Of a stretch of DNA of 64,000 bases, positions 59,578 to 64,000 are shown piece by piece (the first letter of the stretch is position 1; the number at the start of each line of letters is the position of its first letter). The stretch lies in the NCBI GenBank assembly GCA_002104895.1, contig MCFG01000073.1:60001-124000 (forward strand). Direction: 5' to 3'. This DNA is from Anaeromyces robustus. Its lineage: Eukaryota > Neocallimastigomycota > Neocallimastigomycetes > Neocallimastigales > Neocallimastigaceae. The notes below the pieces were generated by a model. It was given only the letters and a program-made list of their open reading frames with translations. It had not been told where the DNA came from and made no database searches. A program made the position numbers and the translations under genes.

Positions 59578-62040
59578 TTCATAATTTGACCCCTTTAAAT
59601 TTGATTGTTTTATTATATTATCATCTTTATTGCTTTTGTTCCAATCTGAATCTTCATGTAATATTGTATTAATATTTTCATTCACTTTATTATTTGATTC
59701 AATATTTATATTTCTATTTTTCTCAGTTTTTTCACTATTACTTAAATTTATAATATTACTCAAATCTTCTTGATTATTATTTAATTTAGTGGAATTATTT
59801 AAATCGTTATTATTTTCTTTTTGATTATTACTTAATTTAGTATTATTATAATTATATAAATCTTTATCTACTATTTCATGATTGTTTAATTTTGCACTAC
59901 TACTTAAATTTTTATCATTTTTATCATCATTATTTAATTCATAATTACTATTTAAATTTTTATTTATATTCGATATTTTATTCTTTGATTCTTCACTTTT
60001 TTTAATTGATTTTGATTTATCATCATAATTATTTGTCTGTGTTTTATTACCATGTTTTTTGTTACTGTTATTTTTAAACGAATCTTCATTACTCCCAATA
60101 TTTTTTGATTTCTTCTCCTTATCATGATTTTTTGTTCTATAGTTTCGTTTCCTTGAATGTTCACTTCTTTCTCTTTTTTCATATCTTTCATGTTTATAAT
60201 CATCCTTATCTTTATTATTTTTATTCTCTGATTTTCTATTTGATTCATTTTTACTCAACTTAGTCTTTTTGTTGTTATTATTATTGTTATTATTATTGTT
60301 GTTATTATTGTTATTGGTATGATTATGATTATTACCATTATCTCCACCATTTCCTCTGTTATTATTATTATTATTATTACTATTATTTTTGTTAGAATTA
60401 TTTTTATTATTCTTTTCACTTTTTTTATTATTATTACTGCTACTACTTTTATTATCATTACCACTATTATAATTATGATTGTTATTATTATTGTTATTAT
60501 TATTATTATTTTCATTTCCATCAGTATTATTTTGATTACCATCATAATCATGACATTGATTATTATAACTATTATTACTACAATTATTATTGTTGTTATT
60601 ATTATCATCATTTTTATTATAACTGTGACTATCATTACATGAATTTGAATTGTATGCATTTGCATTATAAGTTTTAATTTCTTTTATCTTATTTAAATTC
60701 AAATTATTTATATAATTTTCAAAATATGGAAAAATTATTGACAATAATTTAAATTCTAAATTATATACATTAAAATAAAGTAAATATTTTACAAGTAAAA
60801 CTAAAACTAATAGAGTTTTATAATTATAATAAGAATGATATTTAATATTTTTATTGTTATTATTGTTATTTCTATTATTATTCTTATTATTATTATAATT
60901 GTTATTAATGTTATTGCTATCTATATCATTTATATAATCCTTGGGTTTTTTTATTTTTTCTTCCATTAAAGGTAACTTCATAGATTTAACAAAATCAAAG
61001 TTCTCTACAATATCTGTCCCTACAGAACTCATTTTACTTCTATACATTTTTACGTTATACGATATTGCTATGTTGGCTATTTTATGAAAAAGAATAAATG
61101 AAGAAATCATTTTTTTATTCATTTGTTGTGTTATTATCAAAGAGTAAAATTTTATTGAATGTAATTGTTTTTTAAATAATTGACAATTCAATTTTATATG
61201 CCTTGAATATTTACTATTTAATTTAATATTATCTTTTAAATTATATAATTGTGGTCCATTCCTTAAAATTAGATTTTGTAATCGTTCAATATTCCTTGGA
61301 AACAATATATATTTCATTTTTTCTCCACCATAATTTTTTAATAATACTTTTAAATGGTATAATAATTGTATTAAGGATGATTTTAGCTTAAAATTTAATT
61401 TAGAATTCAAAATATTTATATATTTATTTTTATGTAATATACTATTTTTAAATTTTAAATTTTGTGAATGACCAATTTCATTATAAAAAGATGTGCTTAG
61501 TAATTTTTTTAAACATTCATCATTAGATATACAATTAAAGTAATATATATTTCTTAAAAAATCTTTATTATGAATTAATTTTAAATAAAACAATATAACT
61601 TTCTTTCTAGTAGATATTAATTGACATTTTGTACATATAAATTTTTGAAAATGATTTGTTCTTTTTCGAAATCTTGACTTTTTAAAGTTTGATATTGAAT
61701 TGTTACTTTGAATTACATATTCTTTTTGTAATTTTTTATTTATTTTAATTTTTTTACAAGATCTTATCACTTTTTTCAAAATTTTTCTTTTAATTGAATA
61801 TTTTTTACTACTGCTTATTTTCTTAAAACACTTTTTATATGACAGTTTTTTATTATTTGAAAAACTTTTAGATATTTTATCATTATTATATTTATACAAC
61901 ATATTGGTTGCTGACAATATAGGTAATTTATTAATTTTCAGTTTTTCTTGTTTTATTATTGGAAATTTTCTTTCTTTTTGATAACATTTTCTATTTATAC
62001 TACACTTAGTAGTATAATTATTTTCTATAAATGTATTCAT
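55268..62040 (-). CDS. Giant Asn-rich protein (about 2054 aa), four exons, unknown function
   Basis: Minus-strand exons 62040-58005, 57804-56188, 56011-55637 and 55404-55268. Each junction has GT/AG (GTATTT, GTAAGT, GTATGT donors), the same phase (1), and keeps the frame open to a TAA at 55270-55268. The N-terminal 390 residues are very basic (Lys/Asn/Ile/Leu) and include one CTKC pair (136-139). A hydrophobic stretch (about 407-440) could be membrane-embedded. The middle is low-complexity Asn/Ser/Lys/Glu with long Asn runs and a 15-residue repeat (about 942-1014). Exons 2-4 hold the less repetitive pieces FFGSSPPNEYGSWRKE, EYFFNVMFES and the conserved-looking C-terminus WLIALQSISSTISTKQ...WDNESASFCGNTETWITLNLD. 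I recognise no family. The rather ordered C-terminus encoded by two small exons argues for a real, spliced gene rather than chance open frame. Confidence 0.75.
56690..56900 (-). repeat. (AAT/AAC)n coding tract for poly-Asn
   Basis: A long ATT then GTT triplet run, read on the minus strand as Asn codons AAC and AAT in exon 2 of the giant gene. The reverse reading is a run of Leu, which is a shadow. ATT versus GTT blocks show successive expansions. Confidence 0.9.
57541..57612 (-). repeat. Coding poly-Asn / poly-Thr triplet tract
   Basis: In exon 2 of the giant gene, an ATT run followed by a GTA/GTAGTAGTAGT run, encoding a Thr run followed by an Asn run on the minus strand. Confidence 0.8.
59000..59215 (-). 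repeat. 45-bp coding repeat, five copies (HENHNISQEKTLNDI)
   Basis: Five tandem copies of a 45-bp unit in exon 1 of the giant gene, encoding HENHNISQEKTLNDI with one H/N change and a diverged last copy ending ILENIN. Near-identity of the DNA suggests recent expansion. Confidence 0.88.
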
Positions 62041-62099
62041 ATTCTATATAAATTATTTTATTATTTAATATATTTTTTTGTATTTACATATATTATTAT

Positions 62100-62275
62100 A
62101 TTTTTCTTTTCTTTTCCTCTTTATTCCTTTTTCTTTTTTCTTTTTTCTTTTTTTATTTTTTTTTTTTTTTTTTTTTTTGTTTTTCTTTTTCCTTTGTTTT
62201 TTTTGTTCGTTATTTTATTTTTTTATTCTTTTTTATTTTTTTTTCTTGTTTTTTTTTTTTTTTTCTAGTTTTTTA
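62100..62275. repeat. T-rich polypyrimidine tract upstream of the giant gene
   Basis: About 175 bp of T with scattered C and very few purines, 60 bp upstream of the giant gene's ATG on the minus strand, where it reads as an A/G tract. Confidence 0.7.
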
Positions 62276-63518
62276 TTTTTATTTATTCTGAAACTTTTTT
62301 AAGTATATATAAATATAAATTATTTTTGATATTTCTTATATATATATAAATTGTTTTTATTATTATTATTATTATATTTTGATAGTTTTAAAATATACAA
62401 TGTTAACAATAAAATTTATACTGATAAAAAAATTTGGTTTGACAATATATAAAATATATACTTTTATCTTAACTATAATATTATTACTTATCACAACTAA
62501 ATATTAACTTATATAATTAAAAACTGTTATTAATATACTATTAAATTTATAAAAGAAACATTATATATTTCATTATATTATGTTTGTAAATGCAAATATT
62601 TAATCATTGTATAATAATAACAAACTAATAAAATATTTATAATTTTGAAAATTAAAACACAATTATTAAATTAAAAATAATAATTAAGAAAAGAAAAGAA
62701 AATTAATAAATTAATATAAATAAAAAAAATATAAATTTTAAGATTTTTATATCTAACGAAATTTTATGAATACGATATTAAAATATATACTAAGTTTCTA
62801 ATAAAAAATTATAAAATTTAAAAATTCAATATTAATTAATATTTATTCCTATTGTAATTATTTAATAATTTTTAATCTATTCAATGTAATTTCTATATTT
62901 CAATTTATATAATCAGCAATATTGTCTTATTTAAATAGTTTCTTTAATTTTAGCAATATATCGTCGGTATAAAAGTTACATTTTATTTAAAAATTAATTG
63001 CGAACTTTATATAGCTAAAACTGTAATATAGAATTATGTAATAAAAAAAATGTTACAATAAAAAACTTTCAAAATAACAATAAAAAATAAATTATTAAAA
63101 ATAATAACAAAAATATATAATTATATTTCCTAGTTATTTAGAAAGAGTATATTAATAAATTAGATTAATTTCATTTAAAAATAATAATTAATTTATTATT
63201 AAGTAATATTAAATAGTAATTAAAATTAAAATAAAATTAAATAGTAAATAATTAAAAGAAAATAATAGAAAATAGTTTAATAAAAACAAAGATAATAAAA
63301 AAACGTATAAAAAATGAAATAAAAATTATTTTTTCTAAAACAATATATATAGAATACAATTTATTAATTCATTTAATATAAATTATTTATTTATTTTTTT
63401 TACATTTTAAACATTTTTACTTTCTAACCATAATTTACAGAAATAATATATTAGAGTATAATTTAATTTAATTTAATTAAATATACTTTGAATATAATAT
63501 ATTTAAAAGTAATAAATA

Positions 63519-63525
63519 TTTAAAT

Positions 63526-63564
<39 letters not shown>

Positions 63565-63769
63565 TATTTATATTTATTTATTTATTTATATATTTATTTA
63601 TTTATTCATTCATTTATTTATTTATTTATTTATTCATTTATTTATTTTAAATATTTAGTTATTAATTTATTTATTTTTTATTTATTTATTTACTTATTTA
63701 TTTATTTCCTTATTTATTTCTTTAATTATTTATTTATTTATTTCTTTATTTATTTCTTTATTTACTTAC

Positions 63770-63804
<35 letters not shown>

Positions 63805-63953
63805 TTAATTTATTAATTTATTAATTTATGTATTTATTTATTTATTATTTATTTATTTATTTATTTACTTATTTATTTATTTATTTATTTATTTATTAAT
63901 TTATTAATTTATTTATTTATTTATTAATTTATTAATTTATATATTTATTTATT

Positions 63954-63988
<35 letters not shown>

Positions 63989-64000
63989 CTTATTTATTTA
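63519..64000. repeat. Long degenerate (TTTA)n array at the window edge
   Basis: About 480 bp of TTTA units with TTTC, TTAA and TTCA variants. Sub-blocks such as TTAATTTATTAATTTAT recur. It is cut by the window end. Confidence 0.9.

Larger units (their letters stand above)
62041..64000. other. AT-rich spacer to the window edge, no gene seen
   Basis: Just upstream of the giant gene, a pyrimidine-rich T/C tract (62100-62275) may belong to its promoter or 5' leader. AT-rich DNA follows to about 63518, and then the TTTA array. No coding or RNA gene was seen. Confidence 0.65.

Noticed and set aside
63519-64000. Edge repeat as a telomere or centromere
   Set aside because: Degenerate TTTA units are found in many spacers here; no telomere-type TTAGGG repeat is present.

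Overview
The window looks like nuclear DNA of an anaerobic gut fungus (Neocallimastigomycota: the Piromyces / Neocallimastix / Anaeromyces group). The signs are extremely AT-rich spacers full of homopolymers and (TTTA)n, (ATT)n and (AAT)n arrays; short GT...AG introns that are almost pure A+T; long Asn runs in otherwise ordinary proteins; secreted CBM18 + CE4 proteins; a CE1-type esterase; and an intronless bacterial-type MATE transporter. The assignment is inference from gene content and composition. No database could be searched.

Layout. 1-16 kb: a GPI-type CE4 deacetylase (1426-2589, minus, one intron) and two CBM18-CE4 deacetylases (9415-11019 and 14675-16294, plus). 17-26 kb: a membrane-anchored alpha/beta hydrolase (minus), a MATE transporter (plus), a decayed LINE-type retrotransposon (about 21985-23222) and a secreted subtilisin-like protease (24700-26106). 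26-32 kb: an ankyrin-repeat relic (minus), a four-exon tetraspan membrane protein (27307-28382, minus), a CBM18 pseudogene (29568-30040) and a repeat-rich secreted CE1-like esterase (30776-32464, minus). 37-45 kb: a third CBM18-CE4 (37822-38844) and a second GPI-type CE4 (44276-45211). 48-54 kb: a four-exon CNS1/TTC4 co-chaperone (48298-50178), a candidate TIR element with an 8-bp target duplication (50943-51912), and a two-exon ketopantoate-reductase-like gene (52017-53655). 55-62 kb: a giant four-exon, Asn-rich protein of about 2054 residues (55268-62040, minus). The window ends in a degenerate TTTA array.

Theme. Five intact CE4 genes, one CBM18 pseudogene, an esterase and a protease make this a secretome-rich locus. 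Two CE4 types occur: CBM18-bearing secreted forms, and CBM-less forms with a C-terminal GPI-type signal. Both probably act on chitin at the fungal wall, but activity on xylan acetyl groups cannot be excluded from sequence.

The most novel-looking item is the 970-bp element at 50943-51912. It carries 15-bp dyad units and a 9-bp GC-rich box in inverted orientation at its two ends, encodes nothing visible, and is flanked by the direct repeat GATTAAAT.

Exon boundaries were derived by hand from reading-frame continuity and GT/AG sites.
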